From Pyxidicoccus trucidator (GTDB lineage: Bacteria; Myxococcota; Myxococcia; Myxococcales; Myxococcaceae), in contig NZ_JAAIXZ010000021.1 in NCBI RefSeq assembly GCF_010894435.1, positions 1 through 64,000 of the forward strand: a stretch of 64,000 bases of DNA, given 5' to 3'. Below are positions 1-35,719 of this stretch, piece after piece. The translations under genes and the position numbers were made by a program. Below the pieces are notes generated by a model. The model was not told the origin of the DNA. It did not search any database and saw only the letters and a program-made list of their open reading frames with translations. The first letter of the stretch is position 1. The number at the start of each line of letters is the position of its first letter.

Positions 1-2
1 GC

Positions 3-515
3 ATCTTCTTCACCATCTGCTGCTTGAAAACTTCCGAGTACGGCACGGCGTGTCTGCCTGTCCTCGCCCCCTGGGCGGTGTCACCTCAGCGAGTTAGCCG
101 AGGCGACATCTTCCCTGACACAGGGGGCAACGTCCTCCTCAAGTTGGCGCGGGGCCACGCTATGTTCGAGCTTGATATGCCTCTCGAAGAGGATGGGGGG
201 CGCGTCGAATGGACACCTTTGGCGCTGATGGATGCCGAGGCTCAAGTCCGATTTGAGACACCGCCGACAAGCTCACTGTTTCCAGAGGTGGGTAGTCGAG
301 CCATGCAAAGGGTGATGGTGGTTTCCGTTACACTTGCTTCCCTTGATGATCCGACGAGCAAAGTTGTTCAAGAATCGCTTTGGGGGCCGGGATGGATCGA
401 AGTGCAACCAGGGCGATATCGCTACTTGGCCACCGTTGTAGATAGTGGGCACGTTATCGTCCGGATGGTGTTGAGCGAATATCTTGCGTGTGAAGTTATT
501 TGGAGCCAGGAGTAA
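3..515 (+). CDS. Hypothetical protein, 5' end cut by window edge
   Basis: The frame is open from the first bases of the window. The only in-frame early start is a TTG at 24 with no ribosome binding site in front of it, so the true start probably lies outside. From position 24 it gives 163 residues, soluble, without signal peptide or membrane segment, ending in a compact mixed alpha/beta-looking C-terminus (WIEVQPGRYRYLATVVDSG). I do not recognise the family. Its position just left of a putative attachment site, and its base composition, which is less GC-biased than everything to the right, suggest cargo of an integrated element. Small toxin-immunity proteins often sit in such places, but nothing in the sequence proves that role. 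Confidence 0.45.
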   Translation: MFFTICCLKTSEYGTACLPVLAPWAVSPQRVSRGDIFPDTGGNVLLKLARGHAMFELDMPLEEDGGRVEWTPLALMDAEAQVRFETPPTSSLFPEVGSRAMQRVMVVSVTLASLDDPTSKVVQESLWGPGWIEVQPGRYRYLATVVDSGHVIVRMVLSEYLACEVIWSQE

Positions 516-520
516 CTGAA

Positions 521-848
521 ATGCGAGCAATGCTTTGGGCCGTTCGGCTGTGCGCTGTTACCGCGCTCCGGTGCTTCTATACCCCTTTGGGGTTGGCTTC
601 CTCTTCGTGAGGTGGATGTAAAGGAACTGCAGAAGGAGGATAGGACGGCGGCGCTGTCTATTCTCCGCAAAGCGGTAGGAGGAGACCGTGACTGGCTGCT
701 CAAGGGCGAGGACCTTGATAGTTTTTCACTAGAACTGGGCGTCACTGCATCGGTGGTGCGGAATAGGAGCGACAGGGGCCACCTTGCGTGCGGCGGACCG
801 TTCCGCCCAGTCTGCCGTCCCGGTTCAAGTCTCTGCGCTTACTCGTAA
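521..848 (+). pseudogene. Decayed small gene next to the island edge
   Basis: An ATG at 521, five bases after the previous stop, reads a short hydrophobic leader (MRAMLWAVRLCAVTALRCFY) and stops at 608-610. The next frame continues immediately from GTG 612 with a plausible helical segment (KELQKEDRTAALSILRKAVG) up to about 750, after which the translation turns into low-quality arginine- and cysteine-rich sequence. The pattern fits one secreted or lipoprotein-like gene broken by a single-base frameshift and then truncated. Alternatively the two pieces are unrelated spurious frames. No family is recognised. Confidence 0.3.
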
Positions 849-1095
849 ACGCAAAGTAATGCACCTCGTGACTGCGGCCGAGAGGCGCGCACGCCTCCGC
901 GTGAGCCGTTGCGCATGTGACCTGGTAGTACGAGGGCTCTGAGAGGGCACTTGGCATGCGTGAGCATACTGACCCAAGATAGGCGGGGCTTGTACGCTTT
1001 GCTGCGCGTCGGTTGGGCACCACGGCTGCAAGTTGGCGCGGTGCGCGTGTCGGGTCCTGTCAGCCGCTGCGCACCGGCCGGACTGGTGCCCCCTG

Positions 1096-1115
1096 GGACC
1101 AAATTTGGACCAAAT
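1096..1115. repeat. Tandem 9-bp direct repeat near the attachment site
   Basis: The 9-mer ggaccaaat occurs at 1096-1104 and again at 1107-1115, two bases apart (one helical turn centre to centre). It lies about 100 bp inside the putative element edge. Closely spaced short direct repeats of this kind are typical of arm-type binding sites of tyrosine integrases. That function is inferred. Elsewhere in 849-1216 I see no gene or other structure. Confidence 0.4.
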
Positions 1116-1216
1116 CACCTGGACGCGCCTGAACGCTCCTGGACGGGTATGCAGCCGAGTTCTTAGAGAGGAACCGTGTTGGGTGGCCGGTGGCCCGAGT
1201 AGGGGCCAAATCCGCC

Positions 1217-1244
1217 TGCGCGGCTTCGATTCCCGCCGCCTCCA
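1217..1244 (+). other. tmRNA (ssrA) 3'-end fragment, putative attachment site
   Basis: The segment gcggcttcgattcccgcc followed by gcctcca has the form of a T-arm (stem, TTCGATT loop, stem with one mismatch at its top pair) plus the 3' half of an acceptor stem and discriminator A. The acceptor half CGCCTCC would pair with 5' GGGGGCG through a G3-U70 wobble, the known hallmark of tmRNA. No matching 5' acceptor half, D-arm or anticodon arm lies upstream, so this is only a 3' fragment. The 3' end of ssrA is a common integration target, and a leftover fragment next to the gene's own terminator is what remains on the distal side of an insertion. A fragment of an ordinary tRNA gene is the alternative. 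Confidence 0.5.
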
Positions 1245-1255
1245 TCCCAGTCACT

Positions 1256-1294
1256 CGCCCTGCTTCCAGAATCCCCGGAAGCAGGGCGTTTTCC
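1256..1294 (+). terminator. Rho-independent terminator (native terminator of the truncated RNA gene)
   Basis: Perfect 12-bp stem (1256-1267 with 1277-1288), 9-base loop, then a TTTT run at 1289-1292. It starts 11 bases after the end of the tmRNA-like fragment, as expected for the original terminator of that RNA gene. It also insulates the convergent carbamoyltransferase gene from the island. Confidence 0.8.
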
Positions 1295-1356
1295 TGTCCG
1301 CGTGCATCCGCTCAGGCCGGTACCCGTCGGGGACCGGAACTGAGCCGTCCCCTCCG

Positions 1357-3393
1357 TCAGGACATCCGGAAGATGCGCTGCAGCTGGAGCGCGCGCTGCA
1401 GGTCACCGCTGGCGGAGATCTTCCCCTCACCGAACAGCGCCATGGCCTCGCTCGGGTCGTTGTAGAGCCGCTGGAAGTCGCTCTCGGAGAGCGAGAGCAC
1501 GACATCCGGCGTGCCACGGCCCTCGTACACGGTGGGCTGCGGGCGCGACAGGTCCAGGGTGAAGGTCCGCACGCCGCTCAGGCGCAGCTCGTACACCCCG
1601 CCTATCGTCCGGGTCTCCTCGGCGTTGCGCTCCAGGGCCGGCTTGAGCCGCTCGAGCAGCAGCTTGTCCAGGGGCAGGTCCACGGCCGCCTCCGTCGCCG
1701 TCTTGAAGAAGAGGCGGTCCTCCAGCACCAGCGCATCCAGCGCGCAGCTGAGGAAGAACCGGATTGCGTCCGCGGGCGTCTCGACGATGGGCATGCCCTT
1801 GCGGTTGAAGGAGGTATTCAGCAGCACGGAGACGCCGGTGACCGCCTTGAAGTCCTTCAGCAGCCGGTAGTACGCGGGGGACACCTCCTCGGTCACCGTC
1901 TGGATGCGGGCCGAGTTGTCCTGGTGCACCACGCTGGGGAGGCGCGAGCGCCACTCGGGGCGCACCGGCGCCACCAGGATCATGTACGGGCTTTCGTAGT
2001 CGCAGTCGAAGTAGGTGGAGCAGTCCTCCCGCAGCACGGACGGGGCGAAGGGGCGGAAGTCCTCGCGGAACTTCACCTTCGAATTGATGAAGTCGCGCAT
2101 CTGCGGCTGGCGGGGGTCCGCCAGGATGCTGCGGTGGCCGAGCGCCCGCGGGCCGAGCTCCGAGCCGCCCTGGAACCAGCCCACCACCTTGCCATCCGCG
2201 AGCAGCTCCGCGGTGCGCCGGGAGACGTCCTCCACCGGCTCTTCCTTCAAGTGCTCGCCATGCTGCTTCACGGCCGCCTCGAGCTCGTCGCGGCGGTAGT
2301 GCCGGCCGAACGCCGAGGAGCCCGTGGCCTTCACCCGCTCCCGCTTGAGCACCTCCAGCCAGCCGTAATACGCGCAGCCCACCGCCAGGCCGTTGTCGCC
2401 CGCCGCTGGCTGGATGAACAGGTTCTTGAAGCGCGTCTGCGTGCGGATGAGCCGGTTGGCCACCGCGTTGAGCGCCACGCCGCCCGCGTAGACGAGGTTG
2501 TCCGACGGGGCGACCTCGTAGCGGTGGTTCACCACGTAGAGGATGGCCCGCTCCACCTCGCGCTGCACCCACCACGCGAAGTCCGCGTGCTCCTGGAAGC
2601 GCTCCTTGAAGTCAGTCTTGTTGCGCGCCGGGCGCGTGAAGCGCTCCATCCAGTCGTAGCGCACGAAGACGCGGCCGTCCTTCAGGTCGAAGATGGGGAA
2701 GTCATGCTGGCCGGGGCGGCCGTAGGGCGCCAGGCCCATCAGCTTCCCAGGGTCCTCGAAGCCCGCGAAGACGTAGGTGCTCGCCGCCAGGTACATGCCT
2801 CCAATGGAGTGCATGGTGCTGCCAGGCCGCAGGGGGTACTGCTTGAGAACGTAGCCTCCCTCGGAGAAGTCCTTGTACACAGGGCGCAGCTGGCCCTGCG
2901 CGTAGCGGTAGTAGCTGTCCTTCTCGTAGAAGAGGTGCCTCAGCTTCTCGGGTGGAGTCTCCGGGAGGGTGCACCCCTCCAGGTCCATGCAGTCGTCGTA
3001 GGCATTGCCACAGCCGTCGATGATGAGCACCGCGGCCTCGTCGAACGGCGAGGCGCCAATGGCGCTGTAGGCATGCGCCAGGTGGTGGGAGATGGAGACG
3101 AGGGGGACGTTCGTCCCCTTCACCACGCGGGGTCCGCGGTACCAGGTGTCGGCCCCCACGAGCATGCCGAAGTTTTCGTTCTGCACGACGGCGGCCACGT
3201 CGTCGATGGTGATGCCCTCGGCCTGCAGGCAGTAGCTCACCGCGTCCGAGTCGTTGCCTCCATCATGCTTGCGCCGGGTGATGCGCTCCTTCTCGATGGC
3301 CACGCAGATTCGCCCGTCCTTGATGAGGCACGCCGAGCCATCGTGGGAGAGGCCCGTGCCAAGGACATAGGTGGGTCTGGTGCTCCGAGTCAT
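1357..3393 (-). CDS. O-carbamoyltransferase (NodU/CmcH family) with C-terminal SCP2 domain
   Basis: The 678-residue product is predicted to transfer a carbamoyl group from carbamoyl phosphate, via carbamoyl-AMP, to a hydroxyl of a natural product. The N-terminal Kae1-like ASKHA half carries SHDGSACLIKDG (about 16-27) and the metal-binding HHLAHA (His103, His104, His107). The YrdC-like half shows GPRALGHRSILADPR. Family members normally end near residue 560. Here an extra stretch of about 110 residues follows (about 568-678) with the look of an SCP2 sterol-carrier domain, ending in an ISASGDLQRALQLQRIF-type motif. The start is ATG with a good GGAG box 9 bases upstream. It is divergent from the TauD-like hydroxylase, which suggests hydroxylation followed by carbamoylation of the NRPS product. 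The fusion is unusual: the SCP2 domain may bind an acyl chain (inference). Confidence 0.88.
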   Translation of the reverse strand: MTRSTRPTYVLGTGLSHDGSACLIKDGRICVAIEKERITRRKHDGGNDSDAVSYCLQAEGITIDDVAAVVQNENFGMLVGADTWYRGPRVVKGTNVPLVSISHHLAHAYSAIGASPFDEAAVLIIDGCGNAYDDCMDLEGCTLPETPPEKLRHLFYEKDSYYRYAQGQLRPVYKDFSEGGYVLKQYPLRPGSTMHSIGGMYLAASTYVFAGFEDPGKLMGLAPYGRPGQHDFPIFDLKDGRVFVRYDWMERFTRPARNKTDFKERFQEHADFAWWVQREVERAILYVVNHRYEVAPSDNLVYAGGVALNAVANRLIRTQTRFKNLFIQPAAGDNGLAVGCAYYGWLEVLKRERVKATGSSAFGRHYRRDELEAAVKQHGEHLKEEPVEDVSRRTAELLADGKVVGWFQGGSELGPRALGHRSILADPRQPQMRDFINSKVKFREDFRPFAPSVLREDCSTYFDCDYESPYMILVAPVRPEWRSRLPSVVHQDNSARIQTVTEEVSPAYYRLLKDFKAVTGVSVLLNTSFNRKGMPIVETPADAIRFFLSCALDALVLEDRLFFKTATEAAVDLPLDKLLLERLKPALERNAEETRTIGGVYELRLSGVRTFTLDLSRPQPTVYEGRGTPDVVLSLSESDFQRLYNDPSEAMALFGEGKISASGDLQRALQLQRIFRMS

Positions 3394-3496
3394 GCGTGGA
3401 TTCTCCGGGTTGAGAGCATCTCGATTCTAACGGTATTGTGCCGCGCGGCCACCAGCCCTGCCCCGATTGCTCGACGCCGCCGCGGATTCCGGATCC
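3394..3496. promoter_or_regulatory. Divergent promoter region, carbamoyltransferase / TauD-like gene
   Basis: This 103-bp spacer separates two divergent cluster genes, so it should hold promoters for both. On the minus strand a TAGAAT (-10-like, plus-strand 3424-3429) lies about 30 bp upstream of the carbamoyltransferase start. No convincing -35 box or operator palindrome is visible, and nothing clear on the plus strand. Confidence 0.35.
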
Positions 3497-4450
3497 ATGT
3501 TTCCCCTCACCTTCGATCCTCCCACCCCGGACACTTCTCTTCTCGACTGGGTCGAACAACACCGCGAGCGCTGGCGCACGGCGCTCCTGGAGCACGGCGC
3601 CGTGCTCTTCCGGGGCTTCCGCTTCGGGGGACCCGAGGACTTCGAGAAGCTCTCCGGCGCGCTCTACGCGGACCCGCTGCGCTACGTCTACCGCTCCACC
3701 CCGCGCACGGAGGTGGGCCGCGGCGTCTACACCGCGACCGAGTACCCGCGGCAGGAGACGATTCCGCAGCACAGCGAGAACGCCTACTCGGACAGCAGTC
3801 CGATGAACCTGTGCTTCCACTGCGTCACCCCCGCCGAGCAGGGCGGAGAGACGCCGCTGACGGACAACCGGCTGACCACCGCGCGCATCCCCGAGTCCAT
3901 CCAGCGGCGCTTCGAGGAGCGGCGCATCATGTACGTCCGCAACTACGGGCCGCGGGTGGACCTGCCCTGGCAGGTGGTGTTCCAGACGCAGGAGCGCTCC
4001 GAGGTCGAGGCGTACTGCCGGGCGCATGGCATCGAGTTCGAGTGGAAGGACAAGGACGGCGCTCGGCTGCGCACGCGCCAGGTGCTGCCCGCCGTGGCCC
4101 GGCACCCCCTCACGGGAGAGACGTTCTGGTTCAACCAGGCGCACCTGTTCCACGTGAGCAGCCTGGCCCCCACCGCGCAGCAGGCCCTGCAGATGCTCTT
4201 CAAGAAAGAGGACCTGCCGCGCAACGCCTACTACGGCGACGGGAGCGATATCGACGTGGCCGACCTGGAGGCCATACGCAAGGCCTACCAGGACACCCTC
4301 GTCACCTTCCCCTGGCGGAAGGGGGACGTGCTGCTGGTGGACAACATGCGGGTGACCCACGGGCGCAAGCCCTACGAGGGCACGGGCCGCAAGGTGCTGG
4401 TGTCCATGGGGGACTGCTACGCGACCGGCCTGAAGCCGGGGGCCGCCTGA
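3497..4450 (+). CDS. TauD/SyrP-like Fe(II)/2-oxoglutarate hydroxylase
   Basis: The 317-residue product belongs to the TauD/clavaminate-synthase superfamily and most resembles SyrP-type enzymes that beta-hydroxylate an amino acid bound to an NRPS carrier domain. The iron triad is visible as His92 and Glu94 (QHSENAYSD) and distal His288 (VTHGRKPYEG), with a 2-oxoglutarate-binding arginine about 11 residues later (GTGRKVL). The family's GGETPLTDNR motif is present. Glu replaces the more usual Asp of H-x-D, as in SyrP relatives. I use the ATG at 3497; an in-frame TTG at 3467 would add ten residues. It is the first gene before the NRPS in the same direction, so probably co-transcribed. Likely substrates are Asn (modules 2-4) or Ser/Glu residues; which one cannot be read from sequence. 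Confidence 0.85.
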   Translation: MFPLTFDPPTPDTSLLDWVEQHRERWRTALLEHGAVLFRGFRFGGPEDFEKLSGALYADPLRYVYRSTPRTEVGRGVYTATEYPRQETIPQHSENAYSDSSPMNLCFHCVTPAEQGGETPLTDNRLTTARIPESIQRRFEERRIMYVRNYGPRVDLPWQVVFQTQERSEVEAYCRAHGIEFEWKDKDGARLRTRQVLPAVARHPLTGETFWFNQAHLFHVSSLAPTAQQALQMLFKKEDLPRNAYYGDGSDIDVADLEAIRKAYQDTLVTFPWRKGDVLLVDNMRVTHGRKPYEGTGRKVLVSMGDCYATGLKPGAA

Positions 4451-4460
4451 GGGGCTCATC

Positions 4461-4507
4461 TTCCGTGCGGCGCTGATGCTTCGGTTTGCCGCGTTGGCGC
4501 CGCGGAA
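4461..4507 (+). promoter_or_regulatory. Imperfect hairpin between hydroxylase and NRPS genes
   Basis: Arms 4461-4473 (ttccgtgcggcgc) and 4497-4507 (gcgccgcggaa) pair over 11 bases with a two-base bulge. There is no T-run, so it is at best an attenuator or mRNA-processing structure. The rest of the 227-bp gap holds no gene and no recognisable promoter. Confidence 0.22.
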
Positions 4508-4677
4508 GCGATGACGGCCGCGGGCCCGCAGGGCTTTGCGCCAAGAGCGACCCAGGGGCTATCCTCGCTCGGCTGCCTCCCCATCCTTGCTGAAGTTCTT
4601 CGGAGCCTGCGCTCAAGGCGGCTGCCTCTTCGTTACAGGGCGAACGCCGTGCCGAGCCTGGCGGTCCACAGCGACTC

Positions 4678-32415
<27,738 letters not shown>

Positions 32416-33344
32416 TCGAGAGCATCAGCTCGCGCAGTGCCGAGGGAGGCACGTCGTTGTACCTGCGAAACGTCCTGGAGAAGTGCGCCTGGTCGGAGAA
32501 GCCGGTACAGAACGCGACATCCGTCAGCGTCAGGCCCGCGTCGCCCAGCAGTGCATGCGCGGCGTCGACACGCGCCCGCTGCAGGGTCTCGGAGAACGTC
32601 GTTCCTTCCTGCTGCAGGGCGCGTTGAAGGCCACGACGTGACAGGGACAGTCGCTGCGCGCACTCCTCGACCGTCCAGGAGTGCAGCAGATCGCCACTCA
32701 TGAGCTGCTGGAGCCGGCCACGAACCGCGTGGAGCTCTCCCCTCCCCTGCGCATCGCACGCCGGAGGAGGAGCCTGCCTCGTGGGCTTCCAATGGAAGGT
32801 CGCCACGTCGGTCGCGTCGGGCAGCCTCCTCGCCGCGGACTTCGAGGCTCCACCGTGGATGACGACGGGCGCGCCGGACGCACGCTCGAGTGTCACTTTC
32901 AGTCCGGTGAAGCCCGCGGTCTCCAGGAGCGCCACGAGGACGCCCCAGATGAACAGGTCGTTGACGGTGAGAATCTTCCCTCCGTCGATGGCCACGTGCC
33001 GCACGGTCATTCGAGCACGCGCCAGGTCATGCTCGAGGAGCTGGGTGCGGTGGCGTGAGTGAAGGAAGCGCTCGAGGGTTCTCCACCGCTCCATCGCGTG
33101 CCGGGGCGTCGCCCCCGCGACGAGGGCCCGGAGCACGGGGTGCGACGACAAGGTCCGCAGCTCACGCCCCAGCTCCAGCACCGCTCGCCAGCCATGTGCG
33201 TCCATGACGTCCTGGAGCATGGCGACCTTGTCGCGTCCCTCGGTGGATATCCCCGGGTAGTCGCGAGCGACGGTGGCCTTCAGCACGGCATTCAGCGCCG
33301 GGCTCGTCATCACACCTTGGTCCACCATGGTCAGCAGGCCCTCG

Positions 33345-34280
33345 TCAGGGGGAGTCCTCCGGAGGCGTGCCGGCTTCCGGCTCGCACCGTCCCGCGTTGC
33401 GCCAGTCGCTGAGCGCGGCGAGGAAGTGCACGTTGAAGGCCGCGCCGGAGAATGGATTCTGGCTCGTCACCAGGTTGCAGTCGCGCACGGCGCGGGAGCG
33501 GCCCGGAAACGCCGTCTCGTGGCGGTAGCCGGCCTCGTCGAGTTGGTCTCCGATGCCTCGGACCTGTGCGCGGGCGCCCATCACGAAGGTCTCGATGTAC
33601 CACTCCTCGAAGCCCGACACCGAGGTGACGCGCCGGCCCGCGAAGGGCCCCTGCTCCTTCGGCAACCGGGAGAGGAGCGCGGGCGCATGGCAGACGAGTC
33701 CCACGGGGCGGGCCGTGGCGCCGAAGTCGCGGAGCAGTCCGTGCAGGTCCGTGTCGTGGAGCAGGTCCACCATGACGCCCTGGCCGCCCGGCACGAGGAG
33801 GGCCTGAAACGCGTCCGAGCGTGTGCGGACCTCGGACAGCGGCAGCGGTGCACGCAGCTGGGGAAGCTGCGTGAGCAGCGCCTGCGCTTCGGCGAGCGCC
33901 TCGGGATGCTCCTTCCAGTAGGACGGCTTCACGCCCTCCGGGTCGAACGCGGGAGCCCGTCCCTCCGGCGTCGCGAGCACCACCTCGTAGCCCGCGTCGA
34001 CGAGCGCCCGATAGGGCTCGTAGAACTCGTTCAAGAAGACGCCCGTCTGGCGGGTGCTCCCGTCCGCGAGTTTCTGCTCGGACGCGGCGGAGAGGACCAT
34101 GAGGACCGCCCCGGGAGCGCGGACCTCCGCCGGGACGGAAGGAAAGACGACCCGGTGAGTGGGAGTCGTCGTGCAGCCCCACGCGGCGGTGAGGCCCGCG
34201 AGCGCGAGGGGCGCGAGAAACCACATCAAGGTCTTCCCTGCGTGAAACGTCGGAGTCTGAGTCGAACTGGGCGCACCCAT
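33345..34280 (-). CDS. DJ-1/PfpI-family (HSP31-like) exported lipoprotein
   Basis: The 311-residue product has a hydrophobic leader ending in a weak lipobox (TAAWGC, Cys36) and then a class I glutamine-amidotransferase-like domain. The nucleophile elbow is VCHAPALL (Cys197-His198), with a candidate acidic residue in FLNEFYEP (Glu85 or Glu88). Relatives include HSP31-type glyoxalases, chaperones and proteases; reaction not assignable. I chose the internal ATG because AGGAGG sits six bases before it, whereas the longer frame adds a basic, non-homologous stretch. It is upstream of the AraC gene, and divergent from the nucleoside-hydrolase gene across 233 bp in which I see no clear operator. Confidence 0.75.
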   Translation of the reverse strand: MGAPSSTQTPTFHAGKTLMWFLAPLALAGLTAAWGCTTTPTHRVVFPSVPAEVRAPGAVLMVLSAASEQKLADGSTRQTGVFLNEFYEPYRALVDAGYEVVLATPEGRAPAFDPEGVKPSYWKEHPEALAEAQALLTQLPQLRAPLPLSEVRTRSDAFQALLVPGGQGVMVDLLHDTDLHGLLRDFGATARPVGLVCHAPALLSRLPKEQGPFAGRRVTSVSGFEEWYIETFVMGARAQVRGIGDQLDEAGYRHETAFPGRSRAVRDCNLVTSQNPFSGAAFNVHFLAALSDWRNAGRCEPEAGTPPEDSP

Positions 34281-34513
34281 GCGGGTCCTCCTGGTGACAG
34301 CTTCATCGCCAGCGTAGGAACCCGAGGGAGGGCGGGCTTGAACAAAGGCGCCAATCCGCTGCGGGCCCCCGCGTCGTCCCTTCGCGGACGCCCCCCTCCT
34401 CCTCGAAGGCCGCTGGTTTCCCACCTGCGCATGCGCACCTACGGGTGTGGCTCACACGAAGCGGTGGCCGTGCGAAGCGCCGCTCGCCGTGTCATCGGCC
34501 CGGGGGGCACCGA

Positions 34514-35638
34514 ATGAATCGACAGCGCGTCACATCCAGGAACTGGAGGGCCGCGTGGGTGGCGGCGGTGCTGTTCGTCGGCATCGGGTGCGCGTCGGAG
34601 GACACCTCCAGCGAAGAGGTCCCTTCGGGGCGGAACGTCAATGTGGACGAGCTGCGCCCCCCGGTGATTTTCGACCACGACATGGACTTCGACGATGCCG
34701 CCGCGCTGGCGCACCTGGCTCGACTCCACAAGGCGGGACACATCGACCTGCGGCTGGTGACCATCACCAGCGCGGGCGCGGGACTTCCCGGGCGAGCCAT
34801 CCGTCACACGCGCTGCCTGCTCGAGCGCTTCGGGCTCGGCACCGTGCCCGTCGCGGACAGTCGGCGCCTGGGCGTCAACCCCTTCCCCGACGTGTTGCGG
34901 CTGACCTTCGAGCAGGTGCTGACCGACATGACACCGGGCTGCCTGGCGAGCGAGGAGCCGTCCACGGTGCCCGCCGAGCAGGCGATCATCAACGTGCTCG
35001 TCGAGTCGACGCGGCCCGTCACCGTCATCGCCACGGGGCCGCTGACCAACGTGGCCGGGGCCATCGAGCTCCGAGCGTCCCAGGGCGGCAGGTCGCTGGC
35101 CCCGAGAGTCTCCCGTGTGTTCGTGCAGGGCGGCGCCCTCCGGGTGCCCGGCGGCCTGTGCTGCGGGCTGGAGATGACGTTCGACCAGACGCAGACGTTC
35201 AACCCCTGGGCGGACCCGGTCGCGGCGCAGACCACGCTCGACCACTTCCTGCTGACCGATATCGCCATGATTGGCGCTGACGCGACCAACCACGTGCCGA
35301 TCCGCACGGACTACCTCGCGCGGCTCAACGCCGAGGCCACCACGCCCGAGGCGCAGTTCGTCCGCGACCTGGCGAACCACCCTGTCATCACCTCCTCGGT
35401 CACCTCCGGCTTTCCAATCTTCTGGTGGGCCCCCCTGACCAGCGTCGCAATCACGACCCAGGGCGTCGTCGACGACGAGCTCGTGCGCATCGCCGTCATC
35501 CAGACCGGGCCGTCCTCGGGACGCACGCTGGAGGTCGGCGCACAGCTGGGTGGCCGGCTGGTCCGGTTCGGCGTCTCGGCCAACCAGGTGCTCTTCGAGG
35601 ACGCGTTCCTCAATGGGCTGAACACGCCCATTCCCTGA
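34514..35638 (+). CDS. Nucleoside hydrolase-like lipoprotein
   Basis: The 374-residue product is a lipoprotein (FVGIGC, Cys26) followed by an inosine-uridine-preferring nucleoside hydrolase-like domain. The calcium-binding signature appears as FDHDMDFDDAAAL (Asp54, Asp56, Asp58, Asp60, Asp61), a variant of the usual DTDxGxDDA. VIATGPLTNVA and a C-terminal conserved region are present. It would cleave N-glycosidic bonds of nucleosides in the periplasm or at the cell surface if active. The start ATG is preceded by a GGGGGG box eight bases upstream. No link to the NRPS is evident. Confidence 0.75.
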   Translation: MNRQRVTSRNWRAAWVAAVLFVGIGCASEDTSSEEVPSGRNVNVDELRPPVIFDHDMDFDDAAALAHLARLHKAGHIDLRLVTITSAGAGLPGRAIRHTRCLLERFGLGTVPVADSRRLGVNPFPDVLRLTFEQVLTDMTPGCLASEEPSTVPAEQAIINVLVESTRPVTVIATGPLTNVAGAIELRASQGGRSLAPRVSRVFVQGGALRVPGGLCCGLEMTFDQTQTFNPWADPVAAQTTLDHFLLTDIAMIGADATNHVPIRTDYLARLNAEATTPEAQFVRDLANHPVITSSVTSGFPIFWWAPLTSVAITTQGVVDDELVRIAVIQTGPSSGRTLEVGAQLGGRLVRFGVSANQVLFEDAFLNGLNTPIP

Positions 35639-35719
35639 GCCCCGCCACGCTGCCGCGCCGCTGGGGCTACTCGGCGGAAGAGGCCATCCTCCCCGAGGAG
35701 CAGCAGCCCCTCATGGAGT

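Noticed and set aside
1140..1244. Complete tRNA gene ending at 1244
   Set aside because: No 5' acceptor half, D-arm or anticodon arm can be folded upstream of the T-arm; only a 3' fragment is supported.
1033..4476. Very long open frame on the plus strand opposite the carbamoyltransferase
   Set aside because: It runs antisense through a gene with clear family motifs. Its translation is His/Arg/Val-rich repetitive sequence typical of high-GC antisense frames, with no domain.
33345..34424. Longer N-terminus for the PfpI-like protein
   Set aside because: The extra 48 residues are Arg/Gly-rich and place the signal peptide internally; AGGAGG directly precedes the internal ATG at 34280.
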